A DNA stretch of 64,000 nucleotides from BOG-1155 sp050012495 (lineage in GTDB: Bacteria; Desulfobacterota; Syntrophorhabdia; Syntrophorhabdales; WCHB1-27), in contig JBEKHB010000007.1 in assembly GCA_050012495.1 (NCBI GenBank), positions 1 through 64,000 on the forward strand, given 5' to 3'. Of the stretch, positions 1 through 8,965 are shown piece after piece. The notes below the pieces were generated by a model. It ran no database searches and was not told the DNA's origin. It was given only the letters and a program-made list of their open reading frames with translations. Each line of letters begins with the position of its first letter. The stretch's first letter is position 1. Made by a program: the position numbers and the translations under genes.

Positions 1-1
1 C

Positions 2-112
2 ATTGGCGAACCGAACGATGTCGCTTATGCCATCGTTTACTTGGCATCAGACGAGAGCAAATACATGACCGGCGCCGAACTTGTCATAGACGGGGGCTTT
101 ACGGCCATGTAA
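2..112 (+). CDS. Short-chain dehydrogenase/reductase, C-terminal end (partial)
   Basis: The window opens inside a reading frame that ends at the TAA at 110-112. The 36 visible residues include VAYAIVYLASDES and YMTGAELVIDGGF, the classic C-terminal signature of SDR-family NAD(P)-dependent oxidoreductases, where a Ser/Thr-Gly-x-x-hydrophobic-x-V-D-G-G stretch closes the Rossmann fold. The catalytic Tyr-Lys pair lies off the window, so the substrate cannot be inferred. The family call is safe but the specific function is unknown. Confidence 0.85.
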   Translation: MGEPNDVAYAIVYLASDESKYMTGAELVIDGGFTAM

Positions 113-354
113 TGCGACGGGAGTGAGCCCGGCTCCTGGCAGGTAGTTGGCTACCGTCAGGCGTGATAGGTGCGAGCGTTTGTTAAGAAGCTGGAAGACG
201 GCCGGCCATCACAAGAAGGGCGGTGTTCGGATGGCCAGCAAGGAGATCGGGTCAACCAACCTGGCTGATGCAAGGAATTGACGTCAGGGGTCAAAAGTGC
301 GAGAATTAGCGCCTTTTGAGAAAACTGGAGAATAATTTAACGTGGGGAATCATC

Positions 355-492
355 ATGAAGGACAAAATTAGGAATGCTCTTAATCAGAATGGCCAGATCA
401 GTGTGGGATTCCGCTGCTACATTACAAGCCTGGAAAGCAACGCCAAAAAAATAGCCGAGGCCGTGCGAGGCCATTCTGGTATGAAGCCCTGA
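355..492 (+). CDS. Small ORF of 45 residues, doubtful
   Basis: ATG at 355 follows ACTGGAG and AT-rich leader sequence, and the frame ends at TGA 490-492. The peptide begins MKDKIRNALNQNGQ and has amphipathic-helix-like composition. Its 3' end overlaps, in another frame, the start of the acetyl-CoA synthetase remnant. It may be the intact N-terminus of a gene whose remainder was lost when the remnant was joined to it, or a chance frame. No family is recognised. Confidence 0.25.
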   Translation: MKDKIRNALNQNGQISVGFRCYITSLESNAKKIAEAVRGHSGMKP

Positions 493-918
493 TGGCGGAT
501 GCGCCGCTTTACTGCAAGCCGGAGGGGATGGATGCCGAAGACCCGATGTTCATTCTCCATACATCGGGTTCGACGGGCAAGCCGAAGGGCGTTCTCCATA
601 CGACCGCGGGTTGCCTTCTTTTCGCCTCCATGACCTAGCAGTTGGCCTTCGACGTTGGCGACGAGGACGTCTACTGATGCACAGCCGACATCGGCTGGGT
701 GACGGGTCACAGCTATGTGGTTTATGGACCGCTCTGCAACAGTCACACAAGCATCCTGTTCGAGAGCATTCCCAGTTATCCCGCCTTCGACAGGTTCTGG
801 GCCGTCTGTGAGAAGTACAACGTCAACAATTTTTATACCGCCCCGACGGTTATCCGCTCCATGGCAAAGGAGCCTGTCGAAGAATCACCGGCTCCACGTC
901 AACCTAATCGGGGATTGA
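465..918 (+). pseudogene. acsA: Acetyl-CoA synthetase remnant
   Basis: One frame reads WYEALMADAP, then MDAEDPMFILHTSGSTGKPK (the AMP-binding P-loop motif of acyl-adenylate synthetases), then CTADIGWVTGHSYVVYGP and NNFYTAPTVIRSMAKE. These are diagnostic of the middle of AMP-forming acetyl-CoA synthetase. The frame is interrupted by TAG after SMT and by TGA at 675-677, where the family has Trp (Y-W-C-T-A-D). A frameshift after KEPVEE moves the continuation LHVNLIGD into another frame. Both ends are missing, so about 150 of some 650 codons survive. This gene is dead; decay of an acs gene next to a mobile element is the simplest reading. Confidence 0.85.
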
Positions 919-1023
919 TTATCGGTATCATCGTCTATGACGTCGCCCCTGCTGCCAAGAGGCGTAGTGCAGGTGCGGAAGAGGCAACAGTTTCTCTGTT
1001 CTTCCTCCCTGTCTGCCTTTCTT

Positions 1024-2319
1024 CTATGCCGTTACCTGACCACCCCTCCATCGGTAGAGCTTGAGCAGATTATGCGTAAGGCATACGAGCTGCCACTCAC
1101 CCCCGACGTTGTCGAGGCCCCGCATAAGGAACTGTCGGAAGCCCCGTGCGTCCTTGATCTGGCCGAGGACGGGCTCAACCGTCTCCTTTCTCTTTCGGCA
1201 TCCCTTCTTTCCTTTGACGGTCCGAAGGAGTCGTTCCATCCTTTCCTTGAGCGAGAGGTGTTTGGGGATTCTTCCACGGGGAGCGGTTGGCTTCGCATCG
1301 CTGTGTCGCGTGTTTCCGGGAGGGATCAATGTGTTGATGCCTTTACCCGGCGCATGGGCGAGATTGTCTTAGCTGAAGTAGCCTGCGTCGGCGCTCAGCT
1401 CTTTTGGGGCAGCCTTGCAGTTTTTCTGCATCTGACGCAGCATTGGTTCCAGCTGCCTCTTGTCGTTTGACTGAGTCGTCACCTCGGCTGCAACGATGAT
1501 CTGTGGCGCTGCCTCCACCGCAGCCTGGGCATTGTAGCCCTGGATGAAGCCTTTGGTGGTCGAGTCCTTCATGATCCTGCTTTCAGCATCGGTGAAGTTG
1601 ATCTGGTCCTTCGGCTTCGGATGCTTCTCAGTCTCCTTCTTCACCCGTTCTTCAAGCGCCTTCGTGGCTTCCCGGATTTTCGTAAGTCTCTTCTGTCTGA
1701 TCTTGAACTCTTCGGGGAGCTCATCGCCCCTTACGCCTTTGCCGTACCGCGCATCTTCTTCGGCATCAACCGATTCCGCCTTGCGGAGCATCTTCTCCAC
1801 TTCCTCTGCGAGCTCTTTCTCCTTCTCGGTTATCCTTGCGTAGCTCATAGCTTTGTGCTTTGATGCATTCGCTTTCATCTTCGTCTCGTCGAGAGCTACA
1901 TGGCCGAGTTTGACAAGTTTGGCCCCTTTGCAGAGGAGAAGGATCTGAAGGAAGAGATCTTTCAATGCTCCCAGATGATTCTTTTTGAAGTCGGCGACGG
2001 TGTCGTGGTCGGGATGATGCCCGGCAGCGAGAATCCTGAAAGCCACGTTTTCATATGTTTCTTGTTCTATCTTTCTGGAAGAGGGTATCCCCAGGCAATA
2101 CGCGTAGAAGAGGAGCTTCACCATCATGGCCGGGTGATAGGGCGGCTGGCCCGGAAGCCGACTACTGTACGCCTTTTCTATCTCGATCTCGGTAAGGTTG
2201 AGCTCATCCACCACATCCGAGATGAAGTACGCTATGTGTCCTTCGGGCAGCCACTCACGAAGCGAGGGAGGCAGCAGGAAAAGCTGGTCCGGATCGTAGG
2301 TCTTGTAGTGTCCGCTCAC
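1024..2319 (-). mobile_element. IS1182-family transposase with an internal stop codon
   Basis: On the minus strand one frame spans about 431 codons and is broken only by TAA at 1369-1371. The N-terminal part (316 residues) has the DUF772-type start YDPDQLFLLPPSLREWLPEG, the VKLLFYAYCLGIPSSRKIE motif, ALDETKMKANASK with a DDE-type acidic residue, and a long charged helical insert. After the stop the same frame continues with PRGRIPKHLSLKERMERLL, ETVEPVLGQIKDARGFRQFL and CLTHNLLKLYR, the usual C-terminus of IS1182/IS1380-like DDE transposases. The stop falls in GYFS-stop-DN, where relatives carry Glu or a similar residue, so a single nonsense substitution explains it. The start ATG at 2319 is followed by the canonical beginning MSGHYKTYDPDQ. 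Terminal inverted repeats could not be located by eye, so the element's borders are unknown. Confidence 0.85.
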
Positions 2320-2388
2320 GGGAATCTCCCTGTTTTTCCGTTATTTTACAAAGGAATTGGGGGACTTTGGAGGCAAAATATTCCGACA

Positions 2389-2511
2389 GACTCCTATGTC
2401 TTCGACGCAGTGGCCGCGTCGGCCATACTCGACCGGCTCGGCATGAGCGACACCTTCGTTGCCTTTGAAGGGAGGTTTTATCGCACCAGGAAAAACGGCC
2501 AGAGTTCATAA
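2389..2511 (+). pseudogene. Possible PIN-domain (VapC-like) C-terminal remnant
   Basis: The frame ending at TAA 2509-2511 reads SYVFDAVAASAILDRLGMSD then TFVAFEGRFYR. This resembles the end of PIN-domain ribonucleases, where a D-x-x-x-x-A-x-x-x-R-L-G segment is followed by a T-F-D-x-x-F-like strand. No N-terminal part is present, because the IS1182 transposase region abuts it on the left. It may be the flank of the insertion. The match is short and could be coincidental. Confidence 0.3.
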
Positions 2512-2738
2512 CCCGATCAACCGATGCTCATGCCAAGTAAAGGTATCTGTCCGCGCCGGGGGAAGACCTTGAAAGGGTGAGGACTGTTTTGCCATTTGTT
2601 TTAGGGGTGTGCGGGCCGTCAGCAATGAGGGCACATTGAGCGTCGCCTACAGACGCCGAACCGTTTCTCTGAACAACCGGGGCTCTATCCTCTCGTGAGG
2701 CATTCCCCTAGCGTTGATCGTCGAAAGCTAAAAAAAGC
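2512..2738. other. Non-coding stretch after the IS remnant
   Basis: I see no convincing reading frame, RNA gene or long inverted repeat between the PIN-like remnant and the promoter at 2739. It is treated as intergenic debris between the decayed left end of the window and the carboxylase operon. Confidence 0.5.
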
Positions 2739-2767
2739 TTGACAAAAAAATTAGGATTATTCATAAT
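2739..2767 (+). promoter_or_regulatory. Sigma-70-type promoter for the ketone carboxylase operon
   Basis: TTGACA at 2739-2744 is a perfect -35 box. It is followed by a 17-bp A/T-rich spacer and CATAAT at 2762-2767, which matches five of six -10 positions. A start near 2775 would give a leader of about 395 nt before the carboxylase beta subunit at 3170. The box quality and spacing are well above what is seen elsewhere in this GC-richer window. No operator was identified. Confidence 0.65.
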
Positions 2768-2926
2768 AACCCATCATTGAACGACATTAATATTTGAAGA
2801 CAGTAGTTTTGTGATCCGGACAACTAAAATGATGACATGTTTCTGACGGGTTCGCGGTTTGAAGCTTGAAGGGACGTAGAAGTCCATCTCTCCGGTGATA
2901 AGACGCACATTAGCTATTACCCCGGG

Positions 2927-3106
2927 GTGCAACTGTGGTGGAAGGGCGTGGACGGGACCCGACGTGCTTTTGCTGCGGCGAAGAAGCGGAAAGTTTTTAA
3001 TATCGGGGAAAAAGAAGAGAACGATGGGCCGAAAAAAGGGCGGCTTATCGATTACATGAATCTGCGGGTTTTTACAGATTTTCGGACGAGAATGAGAAAG
3101 GGATAA
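2927..3106 (+). CDS. Possible small protein in the carboxylase leader
   Basis: A frame open from just after a TGA near 2865 to TAA 3104-3106 can start at GTG 2927. It encodes about 59 residues, including LWWKGVDGTRRAFAAAKKRK and a C-terminus rich in Arg and Lys. The frame stays open well upstream of the GTG, so the piece could be the 3' end of an older gene. No recognisable Shine-Dalgarno site precedes the GTG and no family is recognised. It lies between the strong promoter at 2739 and the carboxylase genes. Confidence 0.25.
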   Translation: MQLWWKGVDGTRRAFAAAKKRKVFNIGEKEENDGPKKGRLIDYMNLRVFTDFRTRMRKG

Positions 3107-3169
3107 GGAGGTGGAAAGCTATTAATACCCGTCTTTATCTAAACCAATTAAAGTATGAGGAGGTATTTA

Positions 3170-5308
3170 ATGGGCAGTGAAGAAAAGAAACGATTCTATT
3201 GTTACACCGATGCAGGCGGGACCTTCACTGACACCTTGCTCATAGACGAGCAAGGCAATATGACGAGCGGGAAAGCGTCCACAACCTCTGCATCACTCGA
3301 TGAAGGACATGTAGACTCGATCAAAGCCGCGGTGAGCGGGCTGGGGATAACCCTCGAAGAGTTACTGTCCAGGGCGGAAGTCATCGCATTTGGTACTACC
3401 GCCATCATCAACACGATTGTTCAGCGATCGGGCGCCAAGGTGGGGGCCCTTATCACGAAGGGTTTCGAGAGACTTCCCTGGATAGGAAGGGCCTCTCAAA
3501 ACTATAGCGAGTACAGTTGGCAGGATATCCTGCATTCAACGACACACCGTCGTCTCAAAGACCTGGTTGCCTATGAAAACATACTAGGCATTACCGAGAG
3601 AATTGATAGTTCCGGAAAAGCCTTCATCCCGCTCTACACGGACGAAATCCCGGATGCCGTAAACAAGTTGATCGATAAGAAGGTGGAGTCAATCATCATC
3701 CTTTTCCTTTATTCTTACATGAACCCAAGCCATGAGCTGAAAGCAAAGGAGATAGCTGAAGAGATCATAAAGTCGAGGGGGAGCGATATCCGGGTATTCA
3801 CGAGCTACGAGGTAACCCCTACGATGAAAGAACTGAGCCGGTTCAACACGCTCGCTGTTGAAGCATACGCAGGGGGGATAGCCAGGAAATCGCTTATCAA
3901 GTCGGAGGAGAGGCTGGTGAAGCTCGGGGCTAAAACCAGGCTTCAGGTAACGTTATCCCACGGCGGACTAATGCCTGCAGCACATACGAACATGGTTGAC
4001 ACTGCGATGTCGGGACCGGCAGGGGGTATTCTGGGCGGCAAATACTTGGGCGATGTGTACGGCTATAAGAATATCATCACCAGCGATGTGGGCGGAACGA
4101 GTTTCGACGTGGGCCTTATCACCGGGGGGCGGGTCAACATAAAGACCGAGCCCATAGTCGCCCGCTTCATTCTCGCCGCTCCCTGTGCAGAAGTTACGTC
4201 TATCGGCGCCGGCGGCGGAACAATTGCTTATCTTGACCCCTTCACCAACAGGCTGAAGGTAGGCCCTCAGAGCGCAGGCTCCATTCCGGGTCCGGCCTCC
4301 TATGGGCAGGGCGGTGAAAATCCCACGGTCACCGACGCGGATCTGATGCTGGGTTATATTGATCCGGACTATTTCCTCGGCGGCAGGATGAAACTGAACA
4401 AATCCCTTGCAGAAAAGGCTATCAAGGAAAAGATAGCCGACCCTCTGGGGCTAAACGTGATGGACGCCGCGACGGGGATCAAGGAGATTATTGACGCAGA
4501 AATGGAGAACTACTGCAGGAACCTGATCAGCTGCCGGGGATATGCAGTAGAGGATTACGTGCTCTTCGGATTTGGCGGCGCCGGCCCCACACACGTAGCC
4601 GGGTATACGAAGAACACCAAGTACAAGGAGGTTGTTATCACACCCTTTGCGTCTGTGTTCTGTGCCTTCGGAGGCGCAACGGCAGACTACAGCCGCCAGT
4701 ACCTGCGGGCAACGCGGGTTTTCATCCCTTATATGGCGGATGAGGAAACAAAACGGAAAGCGGGGCAGACGCTCAGCGCGTTATGGGCTGACATCGAAAC
4801 GGTTGCCAGGGATGAGATGGAGAAGGCAGGTTTTAATCTCAAGGAAGTTGAATTTGAACATTTGGCCTTCACGAGATACGGCGGCCAGCTTGATGAGATT
4901 GTCTTCAGATCACCTCACCCAAGGCTCGCTGACGCCAAGGCAGTGGACGGCTTCGTGGAAGCCTTCGAATCCGAGTACTCAAGCATCTTCAGCTCCGTTG
5001 GGAAGTATCCGCAGGCAGGGTACCTTACACTCCACGTAGGTCTTATTGCGAAAGTTGCCAAGCCGAAACCGGTGATTGCGAAGAAAGCCGGGTTGAAATC
5101 CGACAGCAGCGGGTTCAAGGGCACACGGATGGCAATATTCGACAGGAAACCCATAGAAACAGGCATATATGAGATGTCGCAGTTATCGCCAGGCCAGCGC
5201 ATACAAGGGCCCGCTGTTATCGAGCACATCGATACCACCTGCGTGGTGCCGCCGGAGTGTCATATCGATGTGGATCAGTACGGAATGCTTTTCTTAAGGA
5301 GGGCGTAG
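3170..5308 (+). CDS. acxA: Ketone (acetone-type) carboxylase beta subunit, HyuA family
   Basis: This 712-residue protein has the ASKHA fold of the hydantoinase/oxoprolinase A family, which supplies the ATP-binding, kinase-like subunit of acetone carboxylase. Near the N-terminus it has YTDAGGTFTDTLL (phosphate 1 loop) and GTTAIINTIVQR; further on come MSGPAGGILGGKYLG and SDVGGTSFDVGLI (phosphate 2 loop), then IGAGGGTIAYLD and VLFGFGGAGPTH. Length matches acetone carboxylase beta (about 717 residues). The start is ATG 3170, seven bases after GGAGG; an in-frame ATG at 3155 precedes that ribosome site and is unlikely. The next gene starts 3 bp after the stop, its ribosome site lying inside this gene. 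By family analogy it activates ketone and bicarbonate with ATP. Whether the ketone is acetone, butanone or an aromatic ketone cannot be told from sequence. Confidence 0.88.
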   Translation: MGSEEKKRFYCYTDAGGTFTDTLLIDEQGNMTSGKASTTSASLDEGHVDSIKAAVSGLGITLEELLSRAEVIAFGTTAIINTIVQRSGAKVGALITKGFERLPWIGRASQNYSEYSWQDILHSTTHRRLKDLVAYENILGITERIDSSGKAFIPLYTDEIPDAVNKLIDKKVESIIILFLYSYMNPSHELKAKEIAEEIIKSRGSDIRVFTSYEVTPTMKELSRFNTLAVEAYAGGIARKSLIKSEERLVKLGAKTRLQVTLSHGGLMPAAHTNMVDTAMSGPAGGILGGKYLGDVYGYKNIITSDVGGTSFDVGLITGGRVNIKTEPIVARFILAAPCAEVTSIGAGGGTIAYLDPFTNRLKVGPQSAGSIPGPASYGQGGENPTVTDADLMLGYIDPDYFLGGRMKLNKSLAEKAIKEKIADPLGLNVMDAATGIKEIIDAEMENYCRNLISCRGYAVEDYVLFGFGGAGPTHVAGYTKNTKYKEVVITPFASVFCAFGGATADYSRQYLRATRVFIPYMADEETKRKAGQTLSALWADIETVARDEMEKAGFNLKEVEFEHLAFTRYGGQLDEIVFRSPHPRLADAKAVDGFVEAFESEYSSIFSSVGKYPQAGYLTLHVGLIAKVAKPKPVIAKKAGLKSDSSGFKGTRMAIFDRKPIETGIYEMSQLSPGQRIQGPAVIEHIDTTCVVPPECHIDVDQYGMLFLRRA

Positions 5309-5311
5309 GCG

Positions 5312-7456
5312 ATGGAAAAACTGAAAGATCGTTTGTTGAAGAGGGAAAAAGATTTATCCGAGGGTAAGTACCCCTCCCTTGAGCTGAAGGAAAAGGATAC
5401 CATCAGATGGGAGGTTCTCTACACACGGCTCCTCGGTATTGTGCAGGAAGGAAGAGAGACGGCACGCTTGATCAGCGCATCTCCAACGGTGCGGGAATTT
5501 GGTGAGTGCGTGTTCTGTATATTCACTCCCGAAGGCGATGTTGCGGCGTTTTCGAGAGGGATCCTCCTTCACTTCGCCAGCTTCTCGGCCAGCATCAAAT
5601 GGATGTTGAATATGGATTATGAGGATGATCCGGGCATCAAAGACGGTTACATCTTTTGTAATAATGATCCACAGATCGGCGGGGCCCATTCCGCCGACGT
5701 CGCAACCCTCATGCCCGTTTTCTATAAGGGCAGACTTGCGGCCTGGGTCGGCGGCCTTACCCACGTAATGGAAGTGGGCGGGACCGAGCCAGGCGGGACC
5801 TCTCCATCTGCGTTAAGCCGGTATGACGATGGCTTGATGGTTACGGCCCAGAAGGTCGGAGAGAATGACAGATTCTTCAAGGACTATCACATCATGGTGA
5901 GCCGGAACACACGCGATGGTAAGTGGTGGATTATCGACGATTTGGCCAAATTGGGGGGTTGCGTAAAGATGAAGAAGGCCATCATCGACCTGATCGAAGA
6001 ATACGGGCTTGATTACTATGAAAAGGCTATATATGAGATGATCGAACAAGGCAGGAGATTTGCGATCAGCAAGATCAAGACGGTTTTGTTTCCCGGCACC
6101 TATCGTACCGTGAACTTTTACGACGTTCTCAACTCCCTGCAGCCGGTACGGTTCCCGAAGGACCAGTATATACACTTCCCTCTTGAGATGACGGTCACCA
6201 AGAACGGAGAATTGACTCTCAGTTACGAAGGGGTGAGTTCCCCAGGCTATCACTCGAATAATGCGTCGCTCATTTGTGCTGCCGGGCTGCACATCTATCA
6301 GCTTCTCCAGGAAGTGCTCTATGACGGTATGTTCAACGCGGGCCTTGTCCAGGGATTCAAGATTAACATCCCAGAGAATACGGCAGTCAACCCGGGCATT
6401 CAGTATGCGTGCTCCTGCTGGGCTTCCGCAAAGGTGTCGGCGGGGGGGTGTTTTCAGCGGGCCCTGTCGAGGGCTTACTACGCGAAGGGCTTCCGGGAGG
6501 AGGGGCTTGCCAGTAAGGCGATCACCAGTTCTGTGTTTGCCGGTGGTGTCGACGAGAATGACAAACTGTTTTCGATTGCCAACTTCGAGATGAACTCCTC
6601 CGGCGCAGCAGCATCGAGCAATAAGGATGGGCTCGATGCTGCAAATTCCGTGTGGAATCCCGAAGCTAATCTTTCAGATTGCGAGCAGTTTGAGCCGCTC
6701 TGGCCGTTAAAATGGCTCGGGCGAGGTGTGCAGACGGATGGCGGGGGATTTGGAAGAAAACGGGGCGGGGCTTCGATAGCTTCGCTGTACGTGATTGAAC
6801 CACCGATCAAATTCATCGAGTCAGGCTCCTTTATGTCCGGCGATAAGGTGTTTCTCTCGGGAGGGACCATGGGCGGCTACCCTGCTCCGGCAAGATACCG
6901 GTATACCATGGTGGACACCAACTTTGCCGAAGCTGCGGCGCTCAAACTGCCGCTTCCCCACGAGGAGGGCGACCCGGCAAATCCCGACTTTGCCCGCCTT
7001 TTGAAGGGGACATTGAAGATAACCGCAGGCCAGAGCGCCAGCGTCCCGTTCAAACGGTACGACCTGATCTACCAGGCATCGGGCGGCGGCGGCGGATGGG
7101 GAGACCCGATAGAGCGTTCCCCGGAAATGGTGGTGCAGGAGGTGAATGAGGGCCTCACCACGACAACATCGGCTGAAAATGTATACGGCGTTGCTCTCGT
7201 TCGGGCAGCTAATAACGGACACTTTGTTTTGGATGCGGACAAAACGGCCAAACTCAGAGCACAAATAAGGAAAAGGCGGCTAGAAAGGGCTATTCCTTGC
7301 GCGAAATTTAGGACTCGCGCCAGAAAGAATCTCGTGGAAGGCAAGCTCGCACCCATCGTGAAGGAAATGTACAACGACAGCTTCAATAAGTCTGTTAGAT
7401 TCCTTAACGAATTCAGGGAGTTCTGGAACCTGCCGGACACATTTACGGGCTTTTAG
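5312..7456 (+). CDS. acxB: Ketone (acetone-type) carboxylase alpha subunit, HyuB family
   Basis: This 714-residue protein belongs to the hydantoinase B family and corresponds to the metal-containing alpha subunit of acetone carboxylase. CNNDPQIGGAHSADVATLMP holds the conserved D-P-x-I-G-x-x-H-x-x-D metal-site motif, and GLTHVMEVGGTEPGG follows it. Near the C-terminus SGGGGGWGDPIERSPEMVVQ is the family's glycine-rich block. It is slightly shorter than characterised acetone carboxylase alpha subunits (about 776). ATG 5312 uses the AAGGAGG at the end of the beta gene, and the gamma gene follows 22 bp later. The three-gene order beta-alpha-gamma is that of acetone carboxylase. It is unlike the five-subunit acetophenone carboxylase, which argues for an acetone-type enzyme, though substrate range remains open. 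Confidence 0.87.
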   Translation: MEKLKDRLLKREKDLSEGKYPSLELKEKDTIRWEVLYTRLLGIVQEGRETARLISASPTVREFGECVFCIFTPEGDVAAFSRGILLHFASFSASIKWMLNMDYEDDPGIKDGYIFCNNDPQIGGAHSADVATLMPVFYKGRLAAWVGGLTHVMEVGGTEPGGTSPSALSRYDDGLMVTAQKVGENDRFFKDYHIMVSRNTRDGKWWIIDDLAKLGGCVKMKKAIIDLIEEYGLDYYEKAIYEMIEQGRRFAISKIKTVLFPGTYRTVNFYDVLNSLQPVRFPKDQYIHFPLEMTVTKNGELTLSYEGVSSPGYHSNNASLICAAGLHIYQLLQEVLYDGMFNAGLVQGFKINIPENTAVNPGIQYACSCWASAKVSAGGCFQRALSRAYYAKGFREEGLASKAITSSVFAGGVDENDKLFSIANFEMNSSGAAASSNKDGLDAANSVWNPEANLSDCEQFEPLWPLKWLGRGVQTDGGGFGRKRGGASIASLYVIEPPIKFIESGSFMSGDKVFLSGGTMGGYPAPARYRYTMVDTNFAEAAALKLPLPHEEGDPANPDFARLLKGTLKITAGQSASVPFKRYDLIYQASGGGGGWGDPIERSPEMVVQEVNEGLTTTTSAENVYGVALVRAANNGHFVLDADKTAKLRAQIRKRRLERAIPCAKFRTRARKNLVEGKLAPIVKEMYNDSFNKSVRFLNEFREFWNLPDTFTGF

Positions 7457-7478
7457 ACGAGACAAGGAGGAAAAGACA

Positions 7479-7943
7479 ATGGCGATAAGAAAAACAAATT
7501 GGTCTAAGGATGTCCTTCGTGATCTTATCGACGGAAACCTTGACCTTCCGGTCCTTTTGGAGATGCAGCGAGGCGCTAAAGAGGAAGACCGTTTTGAGGC
7601 AATCCTGAAGATCGAGCAAGAGAAGGTGAGTTTTCCGGAAAAGATTCTGGTGCCTATGGGAGAGCACCTCTACGTGGTTCAGAAAGGTGCCGAGAAGGTG
7701 GTGAAATGTAGCTGCGGCTATGAATTTGGTGATTACCGGCAGACCTGGAAAAATAACGCGGTGGTGTTTGTTCGAGACACCGAAGAGAGCATGGAGGAGA
7801 TATTCCGCGGTCCCAGAAAATGCGATCCTTCCTGGATGGAGCTCCGGGAGTTCTACTGCCCTCACTGCGCCGCCATGCTGGAGGTGGAGGCAGTGCCGCC
7901 TGGCTATCCATTCGTGTTTGACTTCTTACCAGATCTCGACTGA
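7479..7943 (+). CDS. acxC: Acetone carboxylase gamma subunit
   Basis: The 154-residue product carries the marks of the small zinc subunit that distinguishes acetone carboxylase from plain hydantoinases. These are DVLRDLIDGNL near the N-terminus, EDRFEAIL, KVVKCSCGYEFGDYR (first Cys pair), VFVRDTEESMEEI, and REFYCPHCAAMLEVEAVPPG (second Cys pair), ending YPFVFDFLPDLD. Four cysteines in C-x-C and C-x-x-C pairs can form a zinc site. ATG 7479 follows AAGGAGG by seven bases. Known family members are about 168 residues. This subunit is the best evidence that the preceding two genes are a ketone carboxylase and not an oxoprolinase. Confidence 0.88.
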   Translation: MAIRKTNWSKDVLRDLIDGNLDLPVLLEMQRGAKEEDRFEAILKIEQEKVSFPEKILVPMGEHLYVVQKGAEKVVKCSCGYEFGDYRQTWKNNAVVFVRDTEESMEEIFRGPRKCDPSWMELREFYCPHCAAMLEVEAVPPGYPFVFDFLPDLD

Positions 7944-7969
7944 ACGGTTGAACCCAGGAGGTGAGATCT

Positions 7970-8884
7970 ATGGAAAAGGTCATTGTCACATGTGCAATAA
8001 CCGGGGGCGCGTCCCCGGCGGGTAACCCCTATTTGCCGAAGACCCCTGAGGAGCAGGTGACCTCTGCAGTGCAAGCCTTCAATGCCGGGGCCTCGATAAT
8101 CCATATACACGGGAGAAACCGCGAGACAGGCATGCCGGACCACGATGCGCGGTTTCTGGCGAATGCAATAGCCCCGATAAGACAACAGTGTCCGGGAATC
8201 ATTATCAATGTGACGACCGGGGGCTCAGGAAAGCGCTACGACGGTGACTATCTGTTCCAGGAGGACCCGAAGGAGAGCGTGAAGGGCAGGATATCGGTCA
8301 TACCGGAGCTGTGCAAGTTCCCGGAGACAAAGCCTGACCTGGCATCGTTTAACTCGGGCTCCCCGGTCATCGACATCTACAGTGCATCGAAAAAGGATTG
8401 GCTGCTCAAGTTTGTCATGGTCCACACCTTCAACGACATGGCCTACATCGCCGGTGTCCTGCGGGAATGCGGGGTGAAACCGGAGCTCGAGTGTTACGAC
8501 GTGGGAATGATTAACAACGCCGTCACGCTCAAGGATCTCGGATACCTGAACAGCCCGCTTTATTTTCAGTGCGTGATGGGTGTGATGGGGTGCATCCCGG
8601 CTACCCCGGACAATCTGCTCCACATGGTTCGTCAGGTACCACAGGGGTATCCCTGGTCGGTATGCGCCGTCGGGCTGTCAGAATTCCCTATGATAACCAT
8701 GGGACTGCTTTTGGGTGGTAATGTGAGGGTAGGCTTTGAGGACAACATTTACCTTAACCCCGGTGTGCAGGCAAAGACGAATGCTGAACTCGTGGAAAAA
8801 GCTGTCAGGCTGGCGCACGAGTTGGGGAGGGAGGTGGCGTCACCGGCGGAGGCAAGGGAAATTCTCGGGCTGGCGAGCAGGTAA
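7970..8884 (+). CDS. Beta-keto acid cleavage enzyme (BKACE, DUF849)
   Basis: This 304-residue TIM-barrel protein belongs to the family whose founder, Kce, splits 3-keto-5-aminohexanoate with acetyl-CoA into acetoacetate and an acyl-CoA. Visible landmarks are VIVTCAITGG at the N-terminus, ASIIHIHGRNRETGMPD (metal-binding His-x-His), IINVTTGGSG, ELECYDVGMI and GNVRVGFEDNIYL with the conserved late acidic residue. ATG 7970 lies nine bases after AGGAGG; the in-frame GTG at 7961 overlaps that site. It is in the carboxylase operon, 26 bp after the gamma subunit. The product of a ketone carboxylase is a beta-keto acid, so I infer this enzyme converts that acid plus acetyl-CoA into an acyl-CoA and acetoacetate. 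Specificity inside this broad family cannot be read from sequence. Confidence 0.88.
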   Translation: MEKVIVTCAITGGASPAGNPYLPKTPEEQVTSAVQAFNAGASIIHIHGRNRETGMPDHDARFLANAIAPIRQQCPGIIINVTTGGSGKRYDGDYLFQEDPKESVKGRISVIPELCKFPETKPDLASFNSGSPVIDIYSASKKDWLLKFVMVHTFNDMAYIAGVLRECGVKPELECYDVGMINNAVTLKDLGYLNSPLYFQCVMGVMGCIPATPDNLLHMVRQVPQGYPWSVCAVGLSEFPMITMGLLLGGNVRVGFEDNIYLNPGVQAKTNAELVEKAVRLAHELGREVASPAEAREILGLASR

Positions 8885-8965
8885 GTGGTTAGGGTGCCGG
8901 AGGCAATCGATAGTCGAAGCTTAGCATCCGGTAGAGGTTAATCGTAAAAAGGAGGTAATTTTAGT

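Noticed and set aside
937..1470. A 177-codon plus-strand frame and others at 1544-1863 and 1900-2511.
   Set aside because: They lie antisense to the IS1182 transposase, whose minus-strand frame has clear family motifs. Only the last 41 codons of the 1900-2511 frame, beyond the transposase, were kept as a possible PIN remnant.
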